A program made the position numbers and the translations under genes. From the NCBI GenBank assembly GCA_902789325.1, contig CADANN010000022.1, positions 1 through 58,856 on the forward strand: a stretch of DNA of 58,856 nucleotides, in the 5' to 3' direction. This document shows positions 8,925 through 17,422 of this stretch, one piece after another. The stretch comes from an uncultured Spirochaetaceae bacterium. GTDB lineage: Bacteria; Spirochaetota; Spirochaetia; Treponematales; Treponemataceae. The notes under the pieces were generated by a model. The model had not been told where the DNA came from, searched no databases, and saw only the letters and a list, made by a program, of their open reading frames with translations. The stretch's first letter is position 1. Each line of letters begins with the position of its first letter.

Positions 8925-9682
8925 GTAAAATAAGTTTAATGAGTCACCTTGTTGCCGGCTATCCTACAGAAGATCTTTCTTTTACCGCAGCCCGCGCACT
9001 TGTAGATGGTGGTGCCGACATTCTCGAAATCCAGCTGCCATTTTCAGATCCAAGTGCAGATGGCCCTGCAATCCAAACAGCCTGTACAAAAGTTTTACAG
9101 CGCGGTTATCGTACAGCGGACGGTCTTGCTTTTATTGCAAAGCTCCACAAAGAGTTTCCGAATGTAAAAATCTATCTGATGAGTTATGGCTCTCTTATTT
9201 ATACTCCAGGTGTAGAAAACTTCTGCGAACGAGCTGCTGCAGCCGGAGTTAATGGAATGATTATTCCAGACTTGCCTTTTGATAATGATGAAGGGCTTAC
9301 TCAGGCCTGCAAGAAAAACGGAATGGTAAATATTCCAGTTGCAGCCCCAAGTATGTCACCAGAAAGATTATCAAAACTTGCCAATGTCGGATTCCCGTAT
9401 ATTTATGCTGCTCTTCGCACAGGCATTACCGGTACAAACACACAAATTGATGATAATACTTTGCAATTTTTGAAAGCAGTAGGTGAGGGTGGTTCAAAAA
9501 TCTACGGTGGTTTTGGTATTTCAAACGGAGAACAGGCAAGAGCCCTTGCAGATTCAGTTGAAGCGATTGTTGCAGGTTCCGTTTTTGTGCGCCTGATAAC
9601 AGAAAATCAAAATAACCCGGATGCCTTGTACAAAGCAGTCCGTGCAAAAGCCCAGGAACTTACAACTGGAAAAACAATATAG
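8921..9682 (+). CDS. trpA: Tryptophan synthase alpha chain
   Basis: Cleaves indole-3-glycerol phosphate to indole, which is channelled to TrpB. 253 residues, normal length for this TIM barrel. Seen: AGYPTEDLSF, ILEIQLPFSDPSADGPAIQ with the catalytic Glu and Asp, GMIIPDLPFDN, AALRTGITGT and GGFGISNGEQ. SD GGGAG precedes the ATG, which overlaps trpB. Last gene of the operon: all trp steps from chorismate are present if trpE is functional. Confidence 0.95.
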   Translation: MSKISLMSHLVAGYPTEDLSFTAARALVDGGADILEIQLPFSDPSADGPAIQTACTKVLQRGYRTADGLAFIAKLHKEFPNVKIYLMSYGSLIYTPGVENFCERAAAAGVNGMIIPDLPFDNDEGLTQACKKNGMVNIPVAAPSMSPERLSKLANVGFPYIYAALRTGITGTNTQIDDNTLQFLKAVGEGGSKIYGGFGISNGEQARALADSVEAIVAGSVFVRLITENQNNPDALYKAVRAKAQELTTGKTI

Positions 9683-9691
9683 GTAAAAAAA

Positions 9692-9717
9692 ATCCTGAAG
9701 GCGAAAACCTTCAGGAT
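9692..9717 (-). terminator. Rho-independent terminator of tRNA-Ala
   Basis: ATCCTGAAGG and CCTTCAGGAT form a perfect 10-bp stem with a 6-nt loop. On the minus strand it is followed by a run of T (A-run at 9685-9692), so it serves the tRNA; on the plus strand there is no T-run, so it is at best a weak stop for the trp operon. Confidence 0.8.
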
Positions 9718-9719
9718 AG

Positions 9720-9794
9720 TGGAGAATAGGGGACTCGAACCCCTGACCCTCGGAATGCAAATCCGATGCTCTGAGCCAACTGAGCTAATTCCCC
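9720..9794 (-). tRNA. tRNA-Ala (anticodon UGC)
   Basis: The minus strand folds as a full cloverleaf: acceptor GGGGAAT/ATTCTCC with one G-U pair, D arm TTAGCTCAGTTGG, anticodon stem TCGGA/TCCGA around TTTGCAT (UGC), and T arm GGGTTCGAGTCCC. Discriminator A. CCA is not encoded. A TATAAT at 9815-9810 sits at a suitable distance upstream, and a terminator follows. Confidence 0.96.
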
Positions 9795-9909
9795 GTTGGT
9801 GAGTGCTATATTATAGTATTTTATAGTTTTATGCAATATACCTCTGCTTAAAATCTTGCGAATCCAGGTATTATGCCTTATAATTATATAATACTATAGG
9901 AGATGCTTT

Positions 9910-11613
9910 ATGAGTGATGGTTTGGATCCTGAAATTGCTGCGCTTTTATCTCAGTCTGGTGGTAGTGCACCTGCTGATGATGGTCCTGTTGAAGCAGAAG
10001 CTTTTTCTTTTGATACTTCTTCTGGTGGCAGTTCAGCTGGTACATCAGGCTCATCTTCTAATTCAAATAAATCTGTACACGATGTAGATTTGAGCAAAAA
10101 AGAATTTGCTCCAATCGAAAAATTCGTTATGGACACTCCATCTGAGGTTTATAACGATACAAAATATTATAAGACTTGTCTTACCGGCGAAAATCAGTCG
10201 GCTCAGCGTGTTCATCAGGTACTTTCAAAATATCTTACCTGCCAGGACCCCAAAGATCGTGCCGTTTACCGTCAGCAGATTGTAACTGCTTACTGGGAAC
10301 TTCTTCGTGGAATGGTTGGAAAAATGGGGTATCCGGACACTCCAATGCCAAAAAAGATGCTTGTTCGTTTTGGTGTTCTTCTTCCGTCACTTTTCAAACA
10401 GGAAACAAAAGAATTCTTTTCTAAAATTTTCTTTGAAAACCGTGAAGCAGAACCAATTATGTATGTTGACGAATGGTTCAAGGAAATTGCTTCAGGCCGA
10501 ATGAACAACTCTGCAACTGATGAAAAGAAACAGGTTAGTACTAAAAATATGACTCCAGATCAGGCTGCTTCAGCTGAGCAGGCTCGACTTATGCAGCTTC
10601 AATCAAAAAACTCTGGTAAACTTCAGAATGCAGAAAACATTCTTGGCATCAAAGAAAATGAACGCCGAATGCTTGAGGTAGAGCTTAAGCGAAATATAGA
10701 AGATTTGTGTGAACATAATCCTATTCTTGGGCTCGAAAATCACACTGCAGGTTATTCAGAAATGCAGCGAAAACTGCTTCCTGAAATAACAGATCTTTTA
10801 CACCGGCTTTCTAAAAACGATAAGGAACTTTCGAAGGTTCTTGAGGAATTCAAGGAAGCAAAGGCAACTTACGACAATGTTCAGGATAAAATCAATCAGG
10901 GTGGTGGAGCTTCTGTTACTACAAACGACACCGAAGCCGTTAAGATTGAATTTGAAACCGTACGTCAAATGGCAAAAATGACCGTTGGCCGCCGTGGTAA
11001 TCAGTTCCCTATTTTTACACGTGAATTCTACCATTGTACAGAGCGTGGTACTGGTACCCGCGAAAATGTAATTGATGTTCTTCGCTGGATTGAATCTCTT
11101 GATCCTGGTGTTTTCCATCGTATTCATAAGAATATTCCAAACCGAATTGTTCCTTATGTTCTGCTGGTTCCAACTTATGGTGACCGCGGATTCTGCTGGG
11201 AACCGTTTGACCGCTATAACCGCGTAACAAGCCGTGGACGTATCGTTGTTCCAATGTATCCTAAAGATTTGAAGATTGCCGTTCTTACCGCTGTAGCTGA
11301 TTTGCGCTGGCAGGTTGCTAAGGAAAAGGCTTCTTATTATTGGATGGAGGAAGGTCTTACTGGTCAGTACTATCAGCACGTTGAACAGCTCAAGCTTAAG
11401 GGTGACCTCAAGGAATTCTTTATTGAAGATTACATTCTCTGGATGACTAAGGAATCTACTGGCGTTCAGCGTCTTGATAAAGATGTTCGCGGAATCTTCT
11501 GGCGTAACATGCCGTTCCCTAAAGCACTCAAAGAAGACCTCCGCAAACGCTCACTAGTTTACGACGAACTCTGTAAGAAAGACGCCAACCGCGAGATGTC
11601 TGATGGATACTAA
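9910..11613 (+). CDS. Unrecognised 567-residue cytoplasmic protein
   Basis: I do not recognise this family. There is no signal peptide or membrane segment. The N terminus (MSDGLDPEIAALLSQSGG) is followed by an acidic, Ser/Gly-rich linker to about residue 55; the LDPEIAALL patch vaguely resembles short docking peptides such as the FliM N terminus, but that is only a resemblance. Residues about 55-195 are helical (YRQQIVTAYWELLRGMVGKMGYP), about 210-335 look like a long coiled coil rich in Lys, Glu and Leu, and the last 220 residues form an aromatic-rich domain (DRGFCWEPFDRYNRVTSRGRIVVPMYP). SD AGGAG precedes the ATG. It ends beside a convergent efflux operon. Confidence 0.85.
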   Translation: MSDGLDPEIAALLSQSGGSAPADDGPVEAEAFSFDTSSGGSSAGTSGSSSNSNKSVHDVDLSKKEFAPIEKFVMDTPSEVYNDTKYYKTCLTGENQSAQRVHQVLSKYLTCQDPKDRAVYRQQIVTAYWELLRGMVGKMGYPDTPMPKKMLVRFGVLLPSLFKQETKEFFSKIFFENREAEPIMYVDEWFKEIASGRMNNSATDEKKQVSTKNMTPDQAASAEQARLMQLQSKNSGKLQNAENILGIKENERRMLEVELKRNIEDLCEHNPILGLENHTAGYSEMQRKLLPEITDLLHRLSKNDKELSKVLEEFKEAKATYDNVQDKINQGGGASVTTNDTEAVKIEFETVRQMAKMTVGRRGNQFPIFTREFYHCTERGTGTRENVIDVLRWIESLDPGVFHRIHKNIPNRIVPYVLLVPTYGDRGFCWEPFDRYNRVTSRGRIVVPMYPKDLKIAVLTAVADLRWQVAKEKASYYWMEEGLTGQYYQHVEQLKLKGDLKEFFIEDYILWMTKESTGVQRLDKDVRGIFWRNMPFPKALKEDLRKRSLVYDELCKKDANREMSDGY

Positions 11614-11618
11614 TTCTT

Positions 11619-11646
11619 GTCACCCTCGGGCTTGACCCGGGGGTCT
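11619..11646. repeat. GTCAT-type palindromic element, copy 1
   Basis: GTCACCCTCGGG, loop CTTGA, then CCCGGGGGTCT: a 9-bp stem in the 37-bp gap between two convergent genes. It may also act as their terminator. First of the dispersed family in this window. Confidence 0.85.
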
Positions 11647-11650
11647 ATTT

Positions 11651-12838
11651 TTATTCCCCACTCAATGCAATAACAGGATCTAACTTCGCTGCTCTTCTTG
11701 CCGGGTTCAATCCAAAGAAAATACCTACAAACACAGAGAACACAAAAGAAATTATACAAGCGTTCCAGTTGATTATCAGTGCATTCGACTGCACGTACTC
11801 CACCGCAAGGGCCACTGCAATTCCAGCAATAATTCCAATAATTCCGCCAAGCAGAGTAATGCTTGCAGATTCAATCAAGAACTGTTGTCGAATATCTGCG
11901 GGGCTTGCACCAAGTGCCTTTCTGATTCCTATTTCCTGCTTTCGTTCGGTAACGGTAACAATCATAATATTCATAATTCCAATACCGCCGACTAAAAGCG
12001 AGATTGCCGCAATAGCACTGAGCATAATACTCATTGTGCTGGTAATTTCACTCATCTGTTCAAGCATAGATTGCATGCTCATAACATTCACTGAATATTC
12101 AGAGCCAGTTTTTTCTGTGTAATAGCTTTTGATTTCTGTAGCAAGGTTTACAGCCTTATCAGCAGAAGTTGCCTGAACCATCATGTTTGCTGCAGCCGGA
12201 TTTGGTTTGATTTTTTTTGCATAAAAACCGCGTGGAATAAATGCCGAACCATTTTCCATTCCAGTGGTCTGTTCTTTTAAAACCCCGATTACTTCAAAAT
12301 TAAAAGTAGTTTTGCTTGCAACAAGAATTACCTGTTTTCCAACCGCGTCTCCATCAGGAAAATAATTTTCTGCAGTATCATGGCTCAAAATGATTTTCTG
12401 GGTTCCTTCTTCATTATCAGTTACGGTAAAGAAACTTCCTTTTTCGAGTTCAAGATTATACATTTCAAGATAGCCGGTTTCTATGGCAGAGCAGTTTACA
12501 GAAGAAGAAGTTTCACCATAAGTCATGGTTACGTTCAGCGTATTCTTATACCAGATTTTTTTGATGTTTTTGATATTATCAAATAAATCAGTTCGTGCCG
12601 CTTCATCAAAAGTAACAGAAGACGAACTGCCGCGGCGGCTCATAAAACCGGCGCTCACGTTTACAACATCAAGTCCAGCGCTTCCAAAAGTGTTTTCAAT
12701 CTGTTTGGTAGAACTGCTTCCCATACTTGTAATTACAATAACCGAAGCAACACCAATGATAACACCAAGTAGAGAAAGAAAGGTTCTGGTTTTATTACTC
12801 TTAAAGTTTTTGAAGGCATTAATAAAATCTTCTAACAT
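11651..12838 (-). CDS. MacB-type ABC transporter permease (FtsX fold)
   Basis: A 395-residue inner-membrane subunit. Layout: one N-terminal membrane helix (about 20-43, SLLGVIIGVASVIVITSMG), a large periplasmic MacB_PCD domain (about 45-265), then three C-terminal helices (about 270-375) with the typical VTERKQEIGIRKALGASPADIRQQFLIES between the second and third. Family members drive tripartite efflux or lipoprotein and peptide transfer by mechanotransmission. SD AAGGA precedes ATG 12838, nine bases after the ATPase stop. Last gene of the tolC-mfp-ATPase-permease operon. Substrate not visible. Confidence 0.93.
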   Translation of the reverse strand: MLEDFINAFKNFKSNKTRTFLSLLGVIIGVASVIVITSMGSSSTKQIENTFGSAGLDVVNVSAGFMSRRGSSSSVTFDEAARTDLFDNIKNIKKIWYKNTLNVTMTYGETSSSVNCSAIETGYLEMYNLELEKGSFFTVTDNEEGTQKIILSHDTAENYFPDGDAVGKQVILVASKTTFNFEVIGVLKEQTTGMENGSAFIPRGFYAKKIKPNPAAANMMVQATSADKAVNLATEIKSYYTEKTGSEYSVNVMSMQSMLEQMSEITSTMSIMLSAIAAISLLVGGIGIMNIMIVTVTERKQEIGIRKALGASPADIRQQFLIESASITLLGGIIGIIAGIAVALAVEYVQSNALIINWNACIISFVFSVFVGIFFGLNPARRAAKLDPVIALSGE

Positions 12839-12847
12839 AGTTCATCC

Positions 12848-13522
12848 TTAGTCAGTAATCTGGCCGTCGAGAATCTTAATACAGCGTTCAGTCGACTCTC
12901 CAATTCTCGGGTCGTGGGTTACAATGATTATGGTTGTATTGTTTTCCTTGTTGATTTTGCGGAACATTTCCATAACCTGCTTTCCAGTTTCTGTGTCGAG
13001 CGCACCAGTTGGCTCATCGGCAAGAAGAATCTTAGGCTGAGTTACCATGGCGCGTGCAATTGCAACTCTCTGTTTCTGTCCACCAGAAAGTTCATGCGGT
13101 TTATGATGAATGCGTTCTCCAAGCCCCACTGCTTCAAGTGCAGCCTTTGCTTTTTCGACCCTCACAGCACGATCAACCTTCTGATATTTCAAAGGAAGCA
13201 TTACATTTTCCAGAACATTCATTGCCGGAATAAGATGATACTGCTGAAATACAAAACCAACTGTTTGATTTCGCAATACAGCAAGTTCCTTTTCGCTCAT
13301 CTTTGCAGTTTCTCTTTCGTTTATCTTTACAATTCCGGAAGTAGGGCGGTCAAGACAACCAATCATATTCATACAGGTAGATTTACCTGAGCCGGAAGGT
13401 CCCATAATTGAAACAAACTCTCCCTGCTGAATATCAAAGCTGATTCCCCTGAGAGCATGAACTTCGTTTTCTCCCATAACGTAGGTTTTGACTACGTCCT
13501 GCAAGCTTACAACAGTTTCCAT
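12848..13522 (-). CDS. MacB/LolD-type ABC transporter ATPase
   Basis: A 224-residue nucleotide-binding subunit, encoded separately from the permease rather than fused as in E. coli MacB. Walker A GPSGSGKST at about residues 39-47, Q-loop VGFVFQQYHLIPAMN, signature LSGGQKQRVAIARAM, Walker B ILLADEPTGALD, H-loop VTHD. All active-site motifs are intact. Start METVVSLQDVVKTY with SD AAGGAGG. It lies between the fusion protein and the permease on the same strand. Confidence 0.95.
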   Translation of the reverse strand: METVVSLQDVVKTYVMGENEVHALRGISFDIQQGEFVSIMGPSGSGKSTCMNMIGCLDRPTSGIVKINERETAKMSEKELAVLRNQTVGFVFQQYHLIPAMNVLENVMLPLKYQKVDRAVRVEKAKAALEAVGLGERIHHKPHELSGGQKQRVAIARAMVTQPKILLADEPTGALDTETGKQVMEMFRKINKENNTTIIIVTHDPRIGESTERCIKILDGQITD

Positions 13523-13540
13523 ATTAAGCCCTCCTTAAGA

Positions 13541-14590
13541 TTACATCGGGCCGCCAGGAAAGCCACCGCCTGGGAAAGGTGCTCCACCGCCATTTTTATT
13601 TGAAGTGCTGCTCTGATTTCTATTGCGGTTTCTGTTCATTCCAGACTGTTTTGGAGTTGACTGCTGTAAAAGAACTTCACCACCTTCAAGTCCTTCGAGA
13701 ACTTTTACATATTCCATTCCATAAGGCTGGATTTTTACAGATTTTTTCTGTTCGCCTTTTGCAAGAACTACATAAGGCTCTTTGTTTTCATAACCAATTG
13801 CGTAGCGGGAAACAACAACATATTCTTCTGTAGGGCTGATTTCGATTTTACCAGTGAAAGAGAAGTTTGGAAGAATTGCTTCCGGATAATCATCAATTCT
13901 AAGTTTAACCATTACAACAGTTGCTCCACGAGAAGTTACTTCACCGATTGCAGGCCATCCAACAACATAACCTTCTACAGTTTTTTTGCTGAGGGCGGGG
14001 AAGGTGAAAGTTACCTTCTGTCCAACTTCAAGCTTTGAAACATCAGTTTCTGTAACTTCAACTTCTGCGGTAAGATAATCAATATTAACGAGAGTTCCTA
14101 CAGTGTCCTTAGCTTCAAGAGAATCTCCAACTGCAACGTCTAAATCAGCAATAATTCCATCAAAGGTTGCAATAACTTTGCGGTCTTCAACTTTCTGAAG
14201 CAGGGAGTTACGTTCAGTTTCCAAAAGCTTGCGTTCACGTTCAGAAGCAGTAAGGCGTTTTGTAGCCATGTTATATTCCTGTTTTTCAAGGTTGTAAAGC
14301 TGTTCTGAATCATCCAGTTGAATGATAACATCGCCTTTTTTTACCTTGTCTCCGGCTTTTACATAAACGGCAGTAACAGTTCCTGCACTGCGAGCCTGCA
14401 AAGTCTGCTCCTGAGCGGCAGCAACAGTTCCTGAAATTTCTATAATATTTTCATAGGTCTCAACATTTGCCGTATAATAAACCTTTTCTGTTCCTTTAGA
14501 ACTAAGTACGGTTTTTAGTACAACAAGCCCAGCGGCAATCACTACAAGAGCTGCAACACAGATTAAAATTATCTTAATTTTCTTTTTCAT
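13541..14590 (-). CDS. Periplasmic membrane-fusion protein of an efflux pump (MacA/HlyD type)
   Basis: A 349-residue adaptor linking the permease to the TolC-like channel. Parts: an N-terminal membrane anchor (about 6-28), a lipoyl/barrel-sandwich half-motif (SAGTVTAVYVKAGDKVKKGDVIIQLDD), a short helical hairpin (about 105-145, shorter than in E. coli MacA), the second lipoyl half (VIATFDGIIADLDVAVGDSL), beta-barrel and membrane-proximal domains, and an Asn/Arg then Gly/Pro-rich tail (NRNRNRNQSS, GGGFPGG). The tail is probably flexible. SD AGGA precedes the ATG. Upstream lie two palindromic repeats, then the tolC-like gene. Confidence 0.93.
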   Translation of the reverse strand: MKKKIKIILICVAALVVIAAGLVVLKTVLSSKGTEKVYYTANVETYENIIEISGTVAAAQEQTLQARSAGTVTAVYVKAGDKVKKGDVIIQLDDSEQLYNLEKQEYNMATKRLTASERERKLLETERNSLLQKVEDRKVIATFDGIIADLDVAVGDSLEAKDTVGTLVNIDYLTAEVEVTETDVSKLEVGQKVTFTFPALSKKTVEGYVVGWPAIGEVTSRGATVVMVKLRIDDYPEAILPNFSFTGKIEISPTEEYVVVSRYAIGYENKEPYVVLAKGEQKKSVKIQPYGMEYVKVLEGLEGGEVLLQQSTPKQSGMNRNRNRNQSSTSNKNGGGAPFPGGGFPGGPM

Positions 14591-14610
14591 ATTATCCTGC
14601 CTTATATATT

Positions 14611-14669
14611 GTCATGCTGAACTTGTTTCAGCATCTTTAATATAGATCCCGAAACAAATTCGGGATGAC
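14611..14669. repeat. Pair of GTCAT-type palindromic elements, head to head
   Basis: Left copy 14611-14636 (stem ATGCTGAA/TTCAGCAT, loop CTTGT) and right copy 14644-14669 in reverse orientation (stem ATCCCGAA/TTCGGGAT, ending ATGAC). They fill the gap between the tolC-like and fusion-protein genes, inside one operon, so they would be transcribed as two hairpins. Confidence 0.85.
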
Positions 14670-14670
14670 A

Positions 14671-16119
14671 TTATTTCTCACTTACAAAATTCGAAATAAC
14701 ATCATCATTATATATAATCAAATCAATCAGGTTCGAAACCTTTTTGATTATGTTACTATTTAAATCATTCTTAGTAGAAAGATATTCGGTTTCGCTGATA
14801 TAGCCCTGCTTAAACAACTGGCTCATATCGCGTTCAAGATCTTCATACATAGAAAGATTTGTTTCTGCAGTTCGTTTTTCCCAAAGCAGAGTGTCGAGCT
14901 TTTGCTGAAGTTCAACAACTTTTGTTTCATAAGCATCTTCAGCCGATTGAATTGCTAAAAGTTCCTGTTCTTCTGTAAGTTCATTCTGCTGTTTTGTAAT
15001 ATTATTCTTTCGGAATGTATTTGGAGTAAGCGTTGCACTGAAGGTAAACGACGGAGAAGTTGAATCTCCACCAACCGGCATGCTCACTCCAGCTCCAAGA
15101 CTTACTCCACCAATTGAACCACTAAGGCCTGCATCTACAGTATCAGTTTTTGTATTTGAATTATCAAAAGTATAACCTGCATTTGCCGAAAGGCTATAGG
15201 TCTTTTTAGAACTTCTTTCCATAGAATTTATTGTGTAGGTCCATACTGCGCTTTCAATTTCTGTATAAAGTTCTTTGTCATAGCCTGATACATCAACTGG
15301 TTCTACAGCTTCAATATCAGATGGAACAAGGCTCATCAAATCTACGTATTCATCAATCTGAATATCAAAACCGCATTTTTTATAGAAGACAACGCTGCTA
15401 TAAATCAAGGAATGCATTGCACTTTCTACATCATGCTGGTCTGAAATAACCTTGAGTTCAGCCTGTCTGTAAGTAGAAGAGCTTTTTGAATAGCCCTGAA
15501 TCTTAATTGCTTCAAAATCAATTTCATCAGAATACAAAGTTTCTCGCTTTGAGATTATCGAACTTACAGAGGTTAAAAGTTTTTTGAGTTCAGTATAAAA
15601 TTCTTTTTCTGCAGCAACTGCACGCTTTTCGATTTTTCTCTGAGCTTCTTTTACAGAACGTTCAGCCTTTAGTTTTGTGATTTTATTAGTAAGAGTTGAA
15701 GAGGAAATTATATCAACTCCAAGGGAAAGAGAAGTGTCGCTGACTTTTGTATCAGAACTGTTAGATGCAATATTAGTCTGTCCTGTAAAAGAAAGATTTG
15801 ATGCCTGTGGAAGACTTGCTTTTACAGAAGGTTTTGCGGTCAACTTTGAACCGTCATCACTTGTTTGTAAGGTAACGGTTCCAGTTGAAAGAGAGATATC
15901 AAATCCATTATCAATTAATGTAGCATCATAAGAAAGAGCTGCTTTTTTTGCCGCAATTGTAAGATTCTTAAGTTCTGAATCATTTTCAACATAAGACAAG
16001 AGCAGTGAAGTTGTATCTGGAATTGAAACTTGCGGAGCCGCTTTTTCTGGTATGGCTGCAAATCCAGATGCAGAAAAGAGTAAAACTGATGTAAATAAAA
16101 TAAGGTGTTTCTTTTTCAT
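14671..16119 (-). CDS. TolC-like outer-membrane efflux protein
   Basis: A 482-residue exported protein. Start chosen at 16119 (MKKKHLILF), with GAGG 7 nt upstream and a clear signal peptide ending ASGFA. The mature part has long alpha-helical stretches with heptad-like spacing (KAERSVKEAQRKIEKRAVAAEKEFYTEL; NELTEEQELLAIQSAEDAYETKVVELQQKL) and two beta-rich segments (SLSTGTVTLQ; SLSANAGYTF and SFTFSATLTP) as in outer membrane efflux proteins. It should be the exit channel for the adaptor and ABC pump encoded downstream. First gene of that operon. Its leader is complementary to its own first codons, see the separate entry. Confidence 0.88.
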   Translation of the reverse strand: MKKKHLILFTSVLLFSASGFAAIPEKAAPQVSIPDTTSLLLSYVENDSELKNLTIAAKKAALSYDATLIDNGFDISLSTGTVTLQTSDDGSKLTAKPSVKASLPQASNLSFTGQTNIASNSSDTKVSDTSLSLGVDIISSSTLTNKITKLKAERSVKEAQRKIEKRAVAAEKEFYTELKKLLTSVSSIISKRETLYSDEIDFEAIKIQGYSKSSSTYRQAELKVISDQHDVESAMHSLIYSSVVFYKKCGFDIQIDEYVDLMSLVPSDIEAVEPVDVSGYDKELYTEIESAVWTYTINSMERSSKKTYSLSANAGYTFDNSNTKTDTVDAGLSGSIGGVSLGAGVSMPVGGDSTSPSFTFSATLTPNTFRKNNITKQQNELTEEQELLAIQSAEDAYETKVVELQQKLDTLLWEKRTAETNLSMYEDLERDMSQLFKQGYISETEYLSTKNDLNSNIIKKVSNLIDLIIYNDDVISNFVSEK

Positions 16120-16170
16120 TTTAGCCTCGTTTATAAAATAAACCGAAACGCCATAAAAAAGAAACACCTT
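16102..16170 (-). promoter_or_regulatory. Leader-coding inverted repeat at the start of the tolC-like gene
   Basis: AAGGTGTTTCTTTTT (15 bases, mRNA leader, plus-strand 16156-16170) is perfectly complementary to codons 2-6 of the tolC-like gene (plus-strand 16102-16116). In the mRNA the SD GAGG and the start codon lie in the 39-nt loop. Could be a translational control hairpin or an operator; function is inference. Confidence 0.6.
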
Positions 16171-16208
16171 TTAACAAAAATAAGAAATGTCTTATGTGCA
16201 AGGCCGCT

Positions 16209-16236
16209 GTCATCCTCGGGCTTGACCCGAGGATCT
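16209..16236. repeat. GTCAT-type palindromic element
   Basis: GTCATCCTCGGG, loop CTTGA, CCCGAGGATCT; perfect stem. It ends one base before the stop codon of the TraB-family gene and may double as its terminator. Confidence 0.9.
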
Positions 16237-16237
16237 A

Positions 16238-17422
16238 TCAACCAAGATTGCTCAAAATTCCTATAATATCTGCGCCACCAATAAAAGTACCGATTGTACT
16301 TCCAATAGAAGACAAGATAAACACAAGAAGTGCTCTCAGAATACGGTTACGGTAAAATCCGCGCAAACTTGTTACATCATCCTGAAGATTTTCCATGTCG
16401 CTTACTTTTGGCTTGCATACAACTGCCTGAACAATTGCGGTTAAGAAGCCTACTCCAATAAATGGACAAAGCGAAGTAAATGGAGCTCCAACAAAGCCAA
16501 CAAGAATAGCAAGCGGGTGTCCCAATGCAACTGCAGTCAAAATTGCGGCAGGAATTGCATTCCACAAGAACCAGGTAGAAAGAATCTGAGCCCCGGCATG
16601 AATACCACCGTAAATAAAGCCTGCAACAATGAGTCCAATAATACAAGCTGGAATCAGGAAGGCAAAAAGTTTTCCCAAAATTCCAGGTTTTGGCAGTTTA
16701 GAAATTTCTTCAACATCAGATTTTTCGGTGCCAGCGCCAAGCTTTTCAAGGTGAGCCTGAACTCCTGGTAAATGTCCTGCTCCGAGAACTGCAACAATGT
16801 TATTGCCTTCAGAAGCCCAGATTTTTGAAGCAAGATACTGGTCGCGCTCATCAATCAAAACTGTTTTGATAACAGGCATATAATCTGCGAGCTCAGACAT
16901 CATAGAGTCCATCTCGTTACGCTCTTTGAGCTTTTCGATTTCTTCCGGTTCGATTTCTTCTTTACTGAATGCGCTGGAAAGCAGGGTAGCAAGCAGTTTG
17001 CATTTTCCCCAGAAAGAGTTTTTGCCCCAGGCGCGTTTTAAGGTAATCTGAATAGGGCGGTCAACGAGAGTACAAGAGATTCCACCTTCATCTGCGGCAT
17101 TCATAGCGGCAATCATCTCATCACCAGGTTTTACTCCGGCATTTAAGCCCATTCTGCGCTGGAAAGATGAAAGCATAAGGTTTGCAAGAAGCAAAAAGCC
17201 TTCTTTGCGCTTAAATACTTTAACAAGGTCTAACTGACTGTAGCGTGAAGGATTTTTAATAGAATCTGCGCGCTTTTCATCAAGTTCTACTGCAACACAA
17301 TCCGGTTGCAAATCTTTTATAGTTTGTTTTACTTCTTCTACACTTTCTTTAGAAACATGAGCTGTACCTACGAGAGTAATTTTTCGTCCAGCGAGGTCCA
17401 GCTGAATCTGAGTCTGGCTCAT
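16238..17422 (-). CDS. TraB/PrgY-family membrane protein
   Basis: A 394-residue protein of the TraB (TIKI-like) superfamily. Start 17422 (MSQTQIQLDLAG) overlaps the upstream TPR gene as ATGA; a start five codons earlier is possible but less natural. Seen: ITLVGTAHVSKESVEEV (GTxH motif), DCVAVELDEKRADSI, IVAVLGAGHLPGV, then a C-terminal region from about residue 255 with four or so hydrophobic helices. TIKI relatives are metalloproteases; enterococcal TraB/PrgY limits pheromone signalling. Its role in spirochaetes is not known to me. Coupled to the TPR lipoprotein gene. Confidence 0.9.
   Translation of the reverse strand: MSQTQIQLDLAGRKITLVGTAHVSKESVEEVKQTIKDLQPDCVAVELDEKRADSIKNPSRYSQLDLVKVFKRKEGFLLLANLMLSSFQRRMGLNAGVKPGDEMIAAMNAADEGGISCTLVDRPIQITLKRAWGKNSFWGKCKLLATLLSSAFSKEEIEPEEIEKLKERNEMDSMMSELADYMPVIKTVLIDERDQYLASKIWASEGNNIVAVLGAGHLPGVQAHLEKLGAGTEKSDVEEISKLPKPGILGKLFAFLIPACIIGLIVAGFIYGGIHAGAQILSTWFLWNAIPAAILTAVALGHPLAILVGFVGAPFTSLCPFIGVGFLTAIVQAVVCKPKVSDMENLQDDVTSLRGFYRNRILRALLVFILSSIGSTIGTFIGGADIIGILSNLG

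Noticed and set aside
10798..11379. 193-residue open frame on the minus strand
   Set aside because: Antisense shadow of the 567-residue gene, without SD or recognisable motif.
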